Of a stretch of 45,862 bases of DNA, positions 6,575 through 14,762 are shown piece after piece. The stretch covers positions 1-45,862 of the forward strand of contig JAIOPH010000021.1 in NCBI GenBank assembly GCA_021414005.1. The letters run 5' to 3'. The position numbers and the translations under genes are program-made. This DNA comes from Chthoniobacter sp. (GTDB lineage Bacteria > Verrucomicrobiota > Verrucomicrobiia > Chthoniobacterales > Chthoniobacteraceae). The number at the start of each line of letters is the position of its first letter. The first letter of the stretch is position 1. The notes under the pieces were generated by a model, which made no database searches, had not been told where the DNA came from, and saw only the letters and a list, made by a program, of their open reading frames with translations.

Positions 6575-7468
6575 TCAAAACGCGTATTCCGCAATGACCG
6601 CCGCGGAGATCTCCGAGTCGGGAGCGAGTTCCGGGCGGGCGGCTTTTTCCGCGGCATCCAGGGCCGCGAAGGTGAGGGTATTAAGGTCTTTGTTGTTCAA
6701 GTTCAGCGCGGTGAGGGCGTCGGCGTGCGCGGTCACGGCGAAGCTACCCCAGCCGGGCGACGAGCCGGTCTGATGCGCGATGACATCGGCGATGTGGACG
6801 GCAGCGGAAAGGCGCGGGCCTTTTCCCAACGGAGGATGGTGGTGATCGGCGACGGCCTCGGCGATGACTTCCGGAATGCGCCACTGGCGGAGAAGACACG
6901 CGCCGACCTCGGCGTGATCGCAGCCGATGACTTCCTTTTCCGCGGCGACGAGGGAGACGCCGGACGTTTCGATCAAAGACTGCACGCGCGCCCGCATCTC
7001 GGCGTCGAGGAAATGGCCGATGACGATTTTGCCGATGTCGTGCACGAGGCCGGCGGTGTAGGCGATGGAGCCGTCGAGGGCGATGCGTCGGGACAGCCCG
7101 ATGACTTGTGAGGAAAGCAGGGCGGTGACGAGTGAATGGTGCCACAGGGCTCCGCCCTCCATGGCGTAGCCGGGGATCTCGACCTCGACCTGCGCGCCGA
7201 AGTTGAGCGCCATGACGAGGCGGAGGGTTTCGCAATAGCCGAGGTAATTCACGGCCTGTTTGAGCGAGGCCACGGGCTTGGCGAGCGCGAAGCCTGCGGA
7301 GTTGCACAGGGCGAGGAGCTTGGTGGTCAGGACGAGGTCGCGTCCAATGGTGGCGACGATTTCGTCGTAGTCTGCGTCGTCGCCGCTAAGCAGATGGAGC
7401 AACCGCGCCACGGTGGGTGAGGGCACCACGAGGTTGGGTGTTTTGCCAATCAGGGTTTCGGGTTTCAT
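6575..7468 (-). CDS. HDOD domain signalling protein
   Basis: 297 aa, ATG start. The HDOD domain (about residues 12-205) is a degenerate HD-fold output module found in regulators of motility, cyclic-di-GMP and stress signalling. Visible hallmarks are the N-terminal PSPTVARLLHLLSG, VNYLGYCETLRLVM and the HD-like AGLVHDIGKIVIGHF. The C-terminal part is a helical tail. The gene directly follows a single-domain response regulator on the same strand (83-bp gap), so it is probably that regulator's output or partner. Two overlapping palindromes fill the gap. Confidence 0.88.
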   Translation of the reverse strand: MKPETLIGKTPNLVVPSPTVARLLHLLSGDDADYDEIVATIGRDLVLTTKLLALCNSAGFALAKPVASLKQAVNYLGYCETLRLVMALNFGAQVEVEIPGYAMEGGALWHHSLVTALLSSQVIGLSRRIALDGSIAYTAGLVHDIGKIVIGHFLDAEMRARVQSLIETSGVSLVAAEKEVIGCDHAEVGACLLRQWRIPEVIAEAVADHHHPPLGKGPRLSAAVHIADVIAHQTGSSPGWGSFAVTAHADALTALNLNNKDLNTLTFAALDAAEKAARPELAPDSEISAAVIAEYAF

Positions 7469-7518
7469 TCTTGGGCCGTCTCTTTAGCCCCCGCCGTGCC
7501 ATGGTCGCGCCAGAGAAT

Positions 7519-7544
7519 CCCTAGCTTCTAGGGTAAACACCCTA
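7519..7544. promoter_or_regulatory. Two overlapping inverted repeats upstream of the HDOD gene
   Basis: CCCTAG-CTT-CTAGGG (7519-7533) overlaps TAGGGT-AAAC-ACCCTA (7529-7544). The middle arm can pair with either side, so two mutually exclusive hairpins, or a pair of operator half-sites, are possible. The element sits 51 bp upstream of the HDOD start and 8 bp after the response-regulator stop. Confidence 0.55.
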
Positions 7545-7551
7545 CTCTCGA

Positions 7552-7953
7552 TCAGGCCACCGCCACCGCCGCACGTTCCGCGGGTGCCACCACTTCGCCG
7601 ATCATTTCCAGCAGACCATCAATCAAAAACGGCTTCGGCAGAAAGTGGCGGACGCCGAGGTCGGAAAGCCGCGAAAAATAGGTGCTGAGCATCTGCCCGC
7701 TGACCACGATGATTTTCACCTGCGGGCTGCTTTGCAGGAGCGCCGCGATGGTGGCTGGCCCGTCCAGCTCAGGCATCTTCAGGTCGATGACGGCCACGGC
7801 GATGGTGTCGGGATGCGCAGCGCAGAGCGCGATCGCTTCTTCTCCGCTGCCCGCTTTCAGCACCTCGAAACCCTTTTCCACGAGGAGCGGTTCATACGCG
7901 GCGACCAGAGCCGCGTTGTCATCCACGATGAGCAGTTGATTGAGCAGCGGCAT
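7552..7953 (-). CDS. Single-domain response regulator (CheY-like)
   Basis: 133 aa from ATG at 7953. A GTG at 7989 would add 12 residues without conservation. The protein is a REC domain with no output domain: the acidic pair in LLIVDDN near the N-terminus, the phosphoacceptor Asp in VIDLKMPELDG, the Ser of VVSGQ in the Thr/Ser position and the conserved Lys in LPKPF. Such stand-alone receivers pass a phosphate signal to a partner protein. The partner may be the HDOD protein encoded next. A XerC/D recombinase gene lies 48 bp upstream. Confidence 0.9.
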   Translation of the reverse strand: MPLLNQLLIVDDNAALVAAYEPLLVEKGFEVLKAGSGEEAIALCAAHPDTIAVAVIDLKMPELDGPATIAALLQSSPQVKIIVVSGQMLSTYFSRLSDLGVRHFLPKPFLIDGLLEMIGEVVAPAERAAVAVA

Positions 7954-8001
7954 TTTCACCGTCAGAATAAGCCGGTGCTGTGCCAGCACTGGGCTTCTTT
8001 A

Positions 8002-8898
8002 TCAGGCCCGTGGATGCGCCTGATCGTAGGCCTTTTTCAGCCGCTCGGTGGTGACGTGGGTGTAAATCTGCGTGGTGGAAAGACTGGAGTGGCCGAGCAG
8101 CGCCTGCACGCTGCGGAGATCCGCTCCGGCATCAAGCAGATGGGTGGCAAAGCTATGCCGCAGCTTGTGCGGGCTGATCCGCACCGGGATGCTGGTGTGC
8201 CGGAGGTAGCGCTGGATGGCCAGCCACACGTTCGCCGCGGTCAGACGGCTCCGGACTTTGCTGAGAAAAAGCGGGCCCGTTTCCACGCGCGCCGCCTGCC
8301 GGTAGCGCTGGATGGCTTCCAGTGCGGGCGCGCCCACCGGCACGACCCGCTCTTTGCGGCCTTTGCCGAGCACGCGCACGGTCTCGGAGAAAACGTCCAC
8401 GTCTTTCACATCGAGCGCCACCAACTCGGCGAGGCGCAGGCCGCTGCTGTAGAAAAGTTCGAGGATCGCGGCGTCGCGAGCCGGCATCCAGACCGGTGCC
8501 TGCGCCTGCTTTTCCACCCGCAAAGGCGCGGAGAGCAGCTCCTCGATCTGCGTCGCGGTGAGAAAGACGGGCAGTTTTCTGTCGAGCTTGGGAAGCTGGA
8601 CGGCGCTCAGCGGGTTGTCGCGCAGCCCGTGGCGTTGGTTCAGGAATTTGTAAAACGTGCGCAGCGCCGCGAAGTGCAGGCGGATGGTGGGCCGAGCCAT
8701 GTCGCGTTTGCCGCAGGCGAAAAGATAGCGGCGGAAATCGTCGGAAGTCAGCTCGCGCCAGCCGGGCTCGGGCACGCCGCGGCGGAAAAGCGCGAGAGCG
8801 TGGCGGTAGTTGACGAGCGTGCGCGGCGAGACGTTGCGCTCGACTTCGAGCCAGCGGAAAAACGCCTCGGCCAGCGGATCGGTGGGCGGGTGGGACAC
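8002..8898 (-). CDS. Tyrosine recombinase XerC/XerD
   Basis: 298 aa from a GTG start, the usual Xer length. Xer recombinases resolve chromosome dimers at dif. The N-terminal SAM-like core-binding domain (about 5-95) includes NVSPRTLVNYRHAL. The catalytic domain has the complete set R155 (GLRLAEL), K179 (LGKGRKER), H244 and R247 (HKLRHSFATHLL), H270 (LLGHSSLSTTQIYTHV) and the nucleophile Y279. It lacks the extra helix of integron integrases. Whether it is XerC or XerD cannot be decided by eye. First gene of a minus-strand group with the response regulator and HDOD genes. Confidence 0.93.
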   Translation of the reverse strand: MSHPPTDPLAEAFFRWLEVERNVSPRTLVNYRHALALFRRGVPEPGWRELTSDDFRRYLFACGKRDMARPTIRLHFAALRTFYKFLNQRHGLRDNPLSAVQLPKLDRKLPVFLTATQIEELLSAPLRVEKQAQAPVWMPARDAAILELFYSSGLRLAELVALDVKDVDVFSETVRVLGKGRKERVVPVGAPALEAIQRYRQAARVETGPLFLSKVRSRLTAANVWLAIQRYLRHTSIPVRISPHKLRHSFATHLLDAGADLRSVQALLGHSSLSTTQIYTHVTTERLKKAYDQAHPRA

Positions 8899-8998
8899 AG
8901 CGCCCGCACGCTATCCGTCGCGACGGAAAAGCGCCCGACATTTCGCCGCCCGCTTGCCGCCGCTGCCGCTGCCCGCCATGCTGCGCGCACATTTTTCC

Positions 8999-10027
8999 AT
9001 GAAAGCCATCTCCCTCGACGCCCCGCAAAACTTCCGCGCCCTCGATCTCCCGGAACCCGCCGCGCCCGCGCCCGGCCAGGCGCTCGTGCGCGTCCACCGC
9101 ATCGGCATCTGCGGCACGGACTACGGCGGCTTTCTCGGCAAAATGCCTTTCTTTTCCTACCCGCGCATCCCCGGCCACGAACTCGGCGTGGAGGTGCTCG
9201 CGGTCGGCGTGGGCGTAACCAATGTCGCGCCCGGCGACCGCTGCTCGGTGGAGCCCTACATCAATTGCCAGCGTTGTTACTCGTGCCGCCGCGGCCTCAC
9301 CAACTGCTGCGAAAACCACCAGACGCTCGGTGTCATGTGCGACGGCGGCATGTGCGAGCGGATGCTCCTGCCGGCGCGCAAGCTCCACGTTTCCACGAAA
9401 CTCAGCTATGACCAGCTCGCGCTCGTCGAGACGCTCGCTATCGGCTGCCACGCCATCGACCGCGGCGGGCCGCGGGCCGGCGAGCATGTGCTGGTCATCG
9501 GGGCCGGGCCCATCGGGCTTTCGGCGCTGGAGTTTGTGAAAGTGGCGGGCGCGAAAAGCATCGTCCTCGACATCAACGAAGCGCGTCTCGCTTTCTGCAA
9601 AAACACCATGGGCGTGGACCACACCATCGTGGCGCGCGGCGACGGTTCGGAGCTGACGGCGCTCGCCGAGATCACCGGCGGCCAGCTCGCTGACGTGGTC
9701 GTGGACGCCACCGGCAGTCACAAATCCATGAGCGCCGCGCTCGGCTACTGCGCCTTTGGCGGACGGCTCGTTTATGTGGGCATCACGCAGCAGGAGCTGA
9801 CCTTTCCGCACGCGCCCGTCATGCACCGCCGCGAACTCACGCTCCTCGCCTCGCGCAACGCGCTGACCGGCGACTTCGCGCGCATCATCAAGCTGATTGA
9901 GGACGGCGTGATCGACACCAAACCGTGGATCACCCACCACGCAAAATTCGACGACATGATCGCCACTTTTCCCACCTGGCTGAAACCGGAAAGCGGCGTG
10001 ATCAAGGCGGTCGTCGATCTCACATAA
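8999..10027 (+). CDS. Zinc-dependent medium-chain alcohol/polyol dehydrogenase
   Basis: 342 aa from the ATG at 8999, where the conserved N-terminus MKAISLDAP begins. The catalytic zinc site is C38 (GICGTD), H60-E61 (PGHELG) and a later Glu. The structural zinc cysteines are 90, 93, 96 and 104 (CQRCYSCRRGLTNCC). The NAD(P) Rossmann motif GAGPIG is at 168-173. This is the threonine, sorbitol and galactonate dehydrogenase branch of the MDR family, oxidising a sugar alcohol or sugar acid. The true substrate is unknown and the neighbours give no clue. A hairpin terminator follows the stop. Confidence 0.9.
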   Translation: MKAISLDAPQNFRALDLPEPAAPAPGQALVRVHRIGICGTDYGGFLGKMPFFSYPRIPGHELGVEVLAVGVGVTNVAPGDRCSVEPYINCQRCYSCRRGLTNCCENHQTLGVMCDGGMCERMLLPARKLHVSTKLSYDQLALVETLAIGCHAIDRGGPRAGEHVLVIGAGPIGLSALEFVKVAGAKSIVLDINEARLAFCKNTMGVDHTIVARGDGSELTALAEITGGQLADVVVDATGSHKSMSAALGYCAFGGRLVYVGITQQELTFPHAPVMHRRELTLLASRNALTGDFARIIKLIEDGVIDTKPWITHHAKFDDMIATFPTWLKPESGVIKAVVDLT

Positions 10028-10051
10028 CGCGCGCCGGGCGCGGCGTTTTTT
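10028..10051 (+). terminator. Terminator after the alcohol dehydrogenase gene
   Basis: A GC-only hairpin (CGCGCGCC with CGCGGCG) followed by TTTTTT, directly after the stop codon. Confidence 0.7.
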
Positions 10052-10126
10052 ACCGCGAGGAAAAAGAAAAGCGTTGTCATGCGCGAGGCTTGCACGATCA
10101 TCCGCGACTCATGCCCACTGGCAAAG

Positions 10127-10136
10127 AAAGGAGGGG
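10127..10136 (+). promoter_or_regulatory. Strong Shine-Dalgarno site of the 36-aa lipoprotein
   Basis: AAAGGAGGGG lies 12 bp before the ATG at 10149. This is unusual for the window, where most genes have no clear SD, and supports translation of the very short ORF. Confidence 0.7.
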
Positions 10137-10148
10137 AAACCACCAACT

Positions 10149-10259
10149 ATGAAATCCATCGCTATCATCGCACTCGCTGCCGTCGCGTTCGGCCTCGGCG
10201 CTTGCGCCCACAAGCCTGCGCCCGCACCGGCGCCGTCTTCGACCCACATGGGCAAGTAA
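10149..10259 (+). CDS. Very small lipoprotein
   Basis: 36 aa. MKSIAIIALAAVAFGLGAC is a lipoprotein signal with a lipobox (LGAC, Cys at residue 19). That leaves a mature peptide of only 18 residues, an HKPAPAPAP linker and the tail SSTHMGK. It would be an acylated membrane peptide with almost no globular part. Support comes from the strong SD and from the perfect terminator 34 bp after the stop, which make this a free-standing transcription unit. The function is unknown. Confidence 0.8.
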   Translation: MKSIAIIALAAVAFGLGACAHKPAPAPAPSSTHMGK

Positions 10260-10292
10260 TTCGTTTCCCGCTCTGCGAGGAACCCAATTTGC

Positions 10293-10328
10293 AAAGCCAG
10301 ACCGGCCACCGCCGGTCTGGCTTTTGTA
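10293..10328 (+). terminator. Terminator between the lipoprotein and glycosylase genes
   Basis: A perfect 14-bp stem AAAGCCAGACCGGC / GCCGGTCTGGCTTT with loop CACC. The A and T flanks let it act in both directions for the convergent genes. Confidence 0.9.
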
Positions 10329-10332
10329 TTGC

Positions 10333-10920
10333 TCACGCGCGGCCCGCCGGCACGCTCACGAACGCGCTCCCGCGCAGTAGAAATCGCCACGGCAGATGCG
10401 CCGCCTTGGAAATGCCGATGCGCACGTCCGTCACGACTTCGGCGGGGTGCGCGGGCGCGCGAAAGCCGATGGTTTGCGCCGCGCAAAAATCGCGCCCGTG
10501 GTCGCGGCCATCCACGCCGAGCGCGAGCGCCAGCTTGCCCGGCCCGGAGCACAGCGCTCGCGGATGGGCGAGCGGCGACTTGCGCCGTGCCTGCCGCCGC
10601 CGGGTCATCGCGGCGAGGCCGCGCGTGGGCTCCAGCGCGCGGAGCAGTACGAAGCCATCTTCGCTCCCGCCTTTCACGAGCACGTTGAGCAGCCAATACA
10701 TGCCGTAGTTGAAATAGACATACGCCGCGCCCGCCCGATGCCGCGCCACGAACTCCCGCGCGCTCGGTCGCGCAAAAGTGTGGCATGCCTCGTCATTGAT
10801 CGCCGCATACGCCTCCGTTTCGACCACGATGCCCGCGCCGCGTTTCCACACCAGCTCGCAGCCGATCAGCTCCCGCGCGCACGTCACCGGGTCGCGTTGG
10901 AAAAAGGCCCGGTCGAGCAA
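10333..10920 (-). CDS. 3-methyladenine DNA glycosylase, AAG/Mpg family
   Basis: 195 aa from a TTG start (no upstream ATG fits). It excises alkylated and deaminated purines in base-excision repair. Family blocks appear in order: FFQRDPVTCARELIG at the N-terminus, VVETEAYAA with the catalytic Glu at about 34, YVYFNYGMYWLLNVLV, SGPGKLALALGV and RIGISKAAHLPWRF near the end. The length is normal for the bacterial single-domain enzyme. The gene lies 18 bp downstream of the E2 gene on the same strand, probably by chance co-transcription. It converges on the bidirectional terminator at 10293. Confidence 0.93.
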   Translation of the reverse strand: MLDRAFFQRDPVTCARELIGCELVWKRGAGIVVETEAYAAINDEACHTFARPSAREFVARHRAGAAYVYFNYGMYWLLNVLVKGGSEDGFVLLRALEPTRGLAAMTRRRQARRKSPLAHPRALCSGPGKLALALGVDGRDHGRDFCAAQTIGFRAPAHPAEVVTDVRIGISKAAHLPWRFLLRGSAFVSVPAGRA

Positions 10921-10938
10921 GTTTCGCGGCCGCCTTTT

Positions 10939-12186
10939 TTACAGCAGCATGAGCGCCGGGCTTTCGAGCAGCGCGCGGAGTTCGCCCAGATACTGCGCGC
11001 CGACCGCGCCATCCACCACGCGGTGGTCGGCGCTCAGGCCGATGGCGAGGCGCTGACCGACGACGATTTCATTCTTCGCGTTGACCACCGGCTTTTTCAC
11101 GATCGCGCCCACGGCGATAATCAGCGCCTGCGGCGGGTTGATGATCGCGCTGAACGAGTCGATGCCGTAGCTGCCGAGATTCGAGACCGTGAGGGTGCCG
11201 CCCGCGTATTCCTCGGGCTTGAGTTTCTTGCCGCGCGCCCGCGTGGCGAGGTCTTTCACGGCTTCGCTGATTTCGCGGATCGTCCGGTCCTGTGCGTCGC
11301 GAATGACCGGTGTGACCAGGCCGTCCTCGACCGCCACGGCGACGCTGAGATTCACGCTGCGGTACTGGATGATCGCATCGCCCGCGAAGCTCGCATTGAC
11401 CGCCGGCACCTTGACCGCCGCGGCGACGACTGCCTTGAGCACGAAATCGTTGACCGTGAGTTTCGCCCCGCCCGCCGCCTCGCTCGCGGCGTTGGCCTCA
11501 GCGCGGAATTTCATCAGCGGCCCGGCATCCACTTCGATGTTCAGGTAGAAATGCGGGATCGTCGTCTTGCTCACGAGCAGCCGCTCGGCGATCACGCGCC
11601 GCATGCCGCTGAGCGGGAGGCGCAAGTCGTCCGGCCCCGCCGGCATGGGCGCGATGCCCACCGGCGCGGCACTGCGCGCGCCCGGCTGCGCAGTCTGCAC
11701 ATCCTTCGCCACGATACGTCCGCCGGGGCCGCTGCCGCTGAGCGCGGAAAGCTGCACGCCTTTCTCCGCGGCGATCTTTTTCGCCAGTGGCGAGGCTTTC
11801 ACCCGCCCGCCTGGACCGGAAGCCATCGGCGCGGAAGCCGCCTGGGCGCTGGCGCGCGTGGCTGGCGCTTCGGAAATGGTGTCGGCCTTGGCCGACGCGG
11901 ATTTCGGTGAATCTGGGATCGCGGCCCCGTCTGCCGGCGGCGCTTCGCCCTTCTGCAGGAGCAGCCCGATCTTCGCGCCCACCGCGACTTTGCCGCCGGC
12001 GGAGACGAGATGCCGGTGCAGGATGCCGTCGTCGAACGCCTCCATCTCCATCGTCGCCTTGTCCGTCTCCACCTCCGCGAGCACATCGCCGGTCTCGACC
12101 TTGTCGCCCTCGTTCTTGCGCCACTTGAGGAGCGTGCCCTCGGTCATGGTGTCGCTGAGTTTCGGCATTTCGATGTAGATGGCCAT
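10939..12186 (-). CDS. Dihydrolipoamide acyltransferase (E2) of a 2-oxoacid dehydrogenase complex, probably pyruvate dehydrogenase
   Basis: 415 aa. It transfers the acyl group from lipoate to CoA and forms the complex core. One lipoyl domain (residues 1-78) carries K43 in VETDKATMEMEA. A flexible linker follows (about 85-120), then the peripheral-subunit-binding domain (about 122-160, ASPLAKKIAAEKGVQLS and GPGGRIVAKDV). The catalytic domain ends with SADHRVVDGA, supplying H388 and D392. NPPQALIIAVGAI favours the pyruvate type. E1 and E3 genes are not next to it. It is divergent from the tRNA gene at 12354. Confidence 0.93.
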   Translation of the reverse strand: MAIYIEMPKLSDTMTEGTLLKWRKNEGDKVETGDVLAEVETDKATMEMEAFDDGILHRHLVSAGGKVAVGAKIGLLLQKGEAPPADGAAIPDSPKSASAKADTISEAPATRASAQAASAPMASGPGGRVKASPLAKKIAAEKGVQLSALSGSGPGGRIVAKDVQTAQPGARSAAPVGIAPMPAGPDDLRLPLSGMRRVIAERLLVSKTTIPHFYLNIEVDAGPLMKFRAEANAASEAAGGAKLTVNDFVLKAVVAAAVKVPAVNASFAGDAIIQYRSVNLSVAVAVEDGLVTPVIRDAQDRTIREISEAVKDLATRARGKKLKPEEYAGGTLTVSNLGSYGIDSFSAIINPPQALIIAVGAIVKKPVVNAKNEIVVGQRLAIGLSADHRVVDGAVGAQYLGELRALLESPALMLL

Positions 12187-12353
12187 AGATGGAAAATTCG
12201 GAGTGTGGATGCGGGAAGGGAGAGACTAAACCCAACGTCCGCACCGGCGACAAGTCCGCAGACGGATTCCCAAAATTCCTTGCCGTGGGAAAAGAGCCGC
12301 CCATAGTAGCCGCCTGTTTTTCGGGGCGGCAATCCGTGGCCTCGTGGCAAAAC

Positions 12354-12425
12354 GCCAGGGTAGCTCAGTGGCAGAGCGGGGGACTCATAAGCCCTAGGTC
12401 GGGAGTTCAATCCTCCCCCCTGGCA
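12354..12425 (+). tRNA. tRNA-Met (anticodon CAT)
   Basis: A 72-nt cloverleaf. The acceptor stem is GCCAGGG / CCCTGGC with discriminator A, the D stem GCTC/GAGC, the anticodon loop CTCATAA with anticodon CAT, and the T arm GGGAG-TTCAATC-CTCCC. The CCA end is not encoded. The anticodon stem GGGGA/GCCCT has an A-G mismatch next to the loop and a terminal G-T pair. The paired first acceptor base argues against the initiator. An elongator Met tRNA is likeliest; a tRNA-Ile whose CAT is modified to lysidine cannot be excluded. Confidence 0.93.
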
Positions 12426-12449
12426 CTTGCCCGCGCGGCTCGCGACCGC

Positions 12450-13733
12450 TCACATTTCCCGCGCCCAGGCGGGCCGCTGGCGGAGGTGGTAAAGCATCTC
12501 GCCGGCCTTGGGCACGAGGAGCACGCCTTCGTCCTCGCGGTTGGCATAGTCTTCCACGCGGATCGTGGCCGGGTCGCGGTAGCCGAGGTTGATCTCCTCG
12601 CAAAAGTCGCGCGGGATGCCAGTGGCGAGCGTCACGCGGACGCGGCATTTTTCCACGCCGTCCTCGTAGGTGCCGATGCCGCGGACGTGCGTGCTGTGGG
12701 CGAGCGTGCCCCACGGCACGTCCTTGAATTTGTCCCACTGCTTCAGGAAATAATCGCGGCAGTGGTAGCCGATCTGCCGGATGAGGTGTCCGTGCGTGAG
12801 GCTGATCTCGTGGATGTGCGGCGCGTAGATGATCAGCTCGCCGCCATCGGCCACGACCGGCTCCAGCTTGTACATGCATTTTCCGCCGACCCACAGCTCG
12901 TCGTACATCTTCGGCGCGCAGCTCAGCACGGTGTGGAAAGGGCGGTCCTTGTATTCGATGTGCAGCTTTTTCGAGAGTTCGGAAGCCTCATCCCAAGCGC
13001 CCTCCGGCGTGCCGATGAAAAGCCCCGCAAGCTGCGCGTGATCCACGACCATGCACAGGCACAGCTTTGGCACCGTGACCATCGCGCCCACGCGATCGAC
13101 CACGCGGCGCACGGGCGTCCACTTGTTGCCGATGATCATCGGGTTCGTCACCACCGCGCCGAGCCAGTGGAAAAAGTTCAGCACCTCCGCGCCGCTGATG
13201 CCGGGGAAGAGGTATTTGTTGCCGCCGGAAAAACCCACGACCTCATGCGGAAACACCGGCCCGCAGATCACGAGTTGGTCGTAGTCGAAGATGCGCGCGT
13301 TGATCTTCACCGGCACCTCCATTTCGAAAAGCCCGTCGGTCAGCGCGCGGGTGTCGTCGAGCGTCAGGTCGCCGATGTGGCGCAGCGCGGCGGGGTTGTC
13401 CCACTCGTGGTTGAAAAAGCGCACGCCCGCGTAGGTCGTGCGCCGCTCTTCGGCGGAAATCTCCAGCCGCTCGCAGATGGCCTCCTCGCTCATCGGCTGA
13501 TGCGTCCCGAGCGCGATCATCACGTCGAAGGCTTTCACCGCCCCGCCGATCTGCGCGTGCAGGCCCGCGAAGAGCATCCCGAGCGGACAAGTCCGCGTCG
13601 CATCCGGCACGATGAGCAGGATTTTCTTGTCCCGGTAGTCCGCAGCCGGACAGGCTTGGGCGATTAGTTCACGCGCCTGCGCGGCGTCGAGGTAAGTGCC
13701 GGTCGAAGCGGTGACGGAGAGCGTGGAGGACAT
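12450..13733 (-). CDS. LarA-family (DUF2088) nickel-pincer racemase homologue
   Basis: 427 aa from the ATG at 13733. The upstream in-frame start would include codons from a cross-genome intergenic repeat (13738-13760). LarA enzymes racemise or epimerise lactate and related 2-hydroxy acids with a nickel-pincer cofactor bound to a lysine. Visible hallmarks are the nucleotide-type motif LIVPDATRTCP near residue 50, MIALGTHQPMS, FFNHEWDNP, and the pincer-lysine region VVGFSGGNKYLFPGISG. The substrate is unknown. No larB, larC or larE genes are adjacent, so the cofactor must be made elsewhere. The gene is convergent with the tRNA. Confidence 0.88.
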   Translation of the reverse strand: MSSTLSVTASTGTYLDAAQARELIAQACPAADYRDKKILLIVPDATRTCPLGMLFAGLHAQIGGAVKAFDVMIALGTHQPMSEEAICERLEISAEERRTTYAGVRFFNHEWDNPAALRHIGDLTLDDTRALTDGLFEMEVPVKINARIFDYDQLVICGPVFPHEVVGFSGGNKYLFPGISGAEVLNFFHWLGAVVTNPMIIGNKWTPVRRVVDRVGAMVTVPKLCLCMVVDHAQLAGLFIGTPEGAWDEASELSKKLHIEYKDRPFHTVLSCAPKMYDELWVGGKCMYKLEPVVADGGELIIYAPHIHEISLTHGHLIRQIGYHCRDYFLKQWDKFKDVPWGTLAHSTHVRGIGTYEDGVEKCRVRVTLATGIPRDFCEEINLGYRDPATIRVEDYANREDEGVLLVPKAGEMLYHLRQRPAWAREM

Positions 13734-13737
13734 GGAA

Positions 13738-13790
13738 AATTTCTCGCACAAAGACACAGAGGCTCAAAGGGGTTTCGGCGCTCGCCGGAA
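13738..13790. repeat. CACAAAGACACAGAGG-type intergenic repeat
   Basis: TTTCTCGCACAAAGACACAGAGGC is typical of a dispersed repeat seen between genes in many bacterial phyla (CTCTGTGTCTTTGTG in the other direction). It lies just upstream of the racemase start. Confidence 0.5.
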
Positions 13791-13882
13791 GGAGCCCTCC
13801 CAAAACGCTGCGCATACTTTGGGAATGAGCAGGGAAAGGCGCGGAGGTTTACACAAAGGCTTAACGCCGCTATCGCTCTCGC

Positions 13883-14113
13883 ATGATCCAGCCAAACGAA
13901 CTTGTGGGCGACGAATGGGCCGAATGGTATCGGCTCACCCCGCTTCAGCGCTGGCAAGAGAGCGAGAAGCTCTGGCAGACTTACCTCGCCCTTGGCGGCT
14001 CCCTTGATCCCGAACCCGATACGCAAAGTCCTTTCTTCGATGCGCGAGCACCGCGTCCGCGCCCTGCTCATGGGCGGACAGGCGTGCGTGTTTTACGGCG
14101 CGGCGGAGTTTAG
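13883..14113 (+). CDS. Small protein paired with the nucleotidyltransferase
   Basis: 76 aa beginning MIQPNELVGDEWAEWYRL. It has a helical, Trp- and Glu-rich first half (PLQRWQESEKLWQTYLALGG), then a Pro/Arg-rich tail ([19 protein letters not shown]). Its last 74 bases overlap the start of the next gene in another frame. The overlap, and a composition that looks protein-like rather than like a shadow, suggest a real two-gene unit in the manner of toxin-antitoxin pairs. No domain is recognised, so the function is unknown. Confidence 0.55.
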   Translation: MIQPNELVGDEWAEWYRLTPLQRWQESEKLWQTYLALGGSLDPEPDTQSPFFDARAPRPRPAHGRTGVRVLRRGGV

Positions 14114-14762
14114 TCGCGACACCGACTTCGCAATCCTCGCCAGCCCGGCGAACCTCGCCCGCCTCAAACGCGCGCTCGCCGACTTGCAGGCCGATCTCAT
14201 CGCCGTCCCCTCCTTCGACATCGCGTTTCTGCGCAAAGGCCACGCCATCCACTTTCGCTGCCGGCACCCGGAAGCCGCCGGTCTGCGCGTGGACGTGATG
14301 ACCCGGATGCGCGGCGTCGATCCCTTCCCGCAGCTCTGGAAGCGCCGCACTACGCTGGCACTGGCCGATGGCACCGAGTGCGATCTCCTCTCGCTCCCGG
14401 ATCTGGTGCAGGCCAAGAAAACCCAGCGCGACAAGGATTGGCCGATGCTCCGCCGTCTCGTCGAAGCCCACTACTTTGAAAGCCGGGAAAAACCTTCGCG
14501 CGCCCAAGTCCAGTTCTGGCTCCGCGAACTCCGCACTCCAGAATTGCTGCTCGACACGGCCCGGCGTTTCCCGGCTCCGGCGAAACGCGCCGTATCCAGC
14601 CGTCCGCTCCTGCAGCACGCCCTCGCTCGCGATTCCGTCGCCCTCGATCAGGCCTTGCAGGAAGAGGAACGCGCCCAGCGGGAATCCGACCGTGCCTACT
14701 GGCAACCGCTCAAGGCTGAGCTTGAGTCCCTCCGCCTCTCTCGACACGCTGCCTGCCCATGA
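14040..14762 (+). CDS. Nucleotidyltransferase-fold protein (MNT/DUF6036-like)
   Basis: 240 aa from ATG 14040, chosen because conservation appears to start at [20 protein letters not shown]. That block and SRDTDFAIL form the Gly-Gly plus D-x-D nucleotidyltransferase signature of the minimal NTase superfamily, which includes the AbiEii and MNT antitoxin/toxin proteins. [14 protein letters not shown] supplies the third acidic position, and [20 protein letters not shown] is the usual follow-on motif. The rest is helical. It overlaps the small gene upstream by 74 bp and the thiC relic downstream by 4 bp (ATGA). A role in plasmid or phage conflict is an inference. Confidence 0.75.
   Translation: MREHRVRALLMGGQACVFYGAAEFSRDTDFAILASPANLARLKRALADLQADLIAVPSFDIAFLRKGHAIHFRCRHPEAAGLRVDVMTRMRGVDPFPQLWKRRTTLALADGTECDLLSLPDLVQAKKTQRDKDWPMLRRLVEAHYFESREKPSRAQVQFWLRELRTPELLLDTARRFPAPAKRAVSSRPLLQHALARDSVALDQALQEEERAQRESDRAYWQPLKAELESLRLSRHAACP

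Noticed and set aside
8002..8898. The tyrosine recombinase as the integron integrase for the nearby attC-like sites
   Set aside because: It has the Xer length and lacks the extra IntI-specific region. It is 3 kb beyond ilvC and has no attI-like site.
13733..13757. N-terminal extension MSLCEKFS of the LarA homologue
   Set aside because: These codons are a translated CACAAAGACACAGAGG intergenic repeat; the ATG at 13733 is better.
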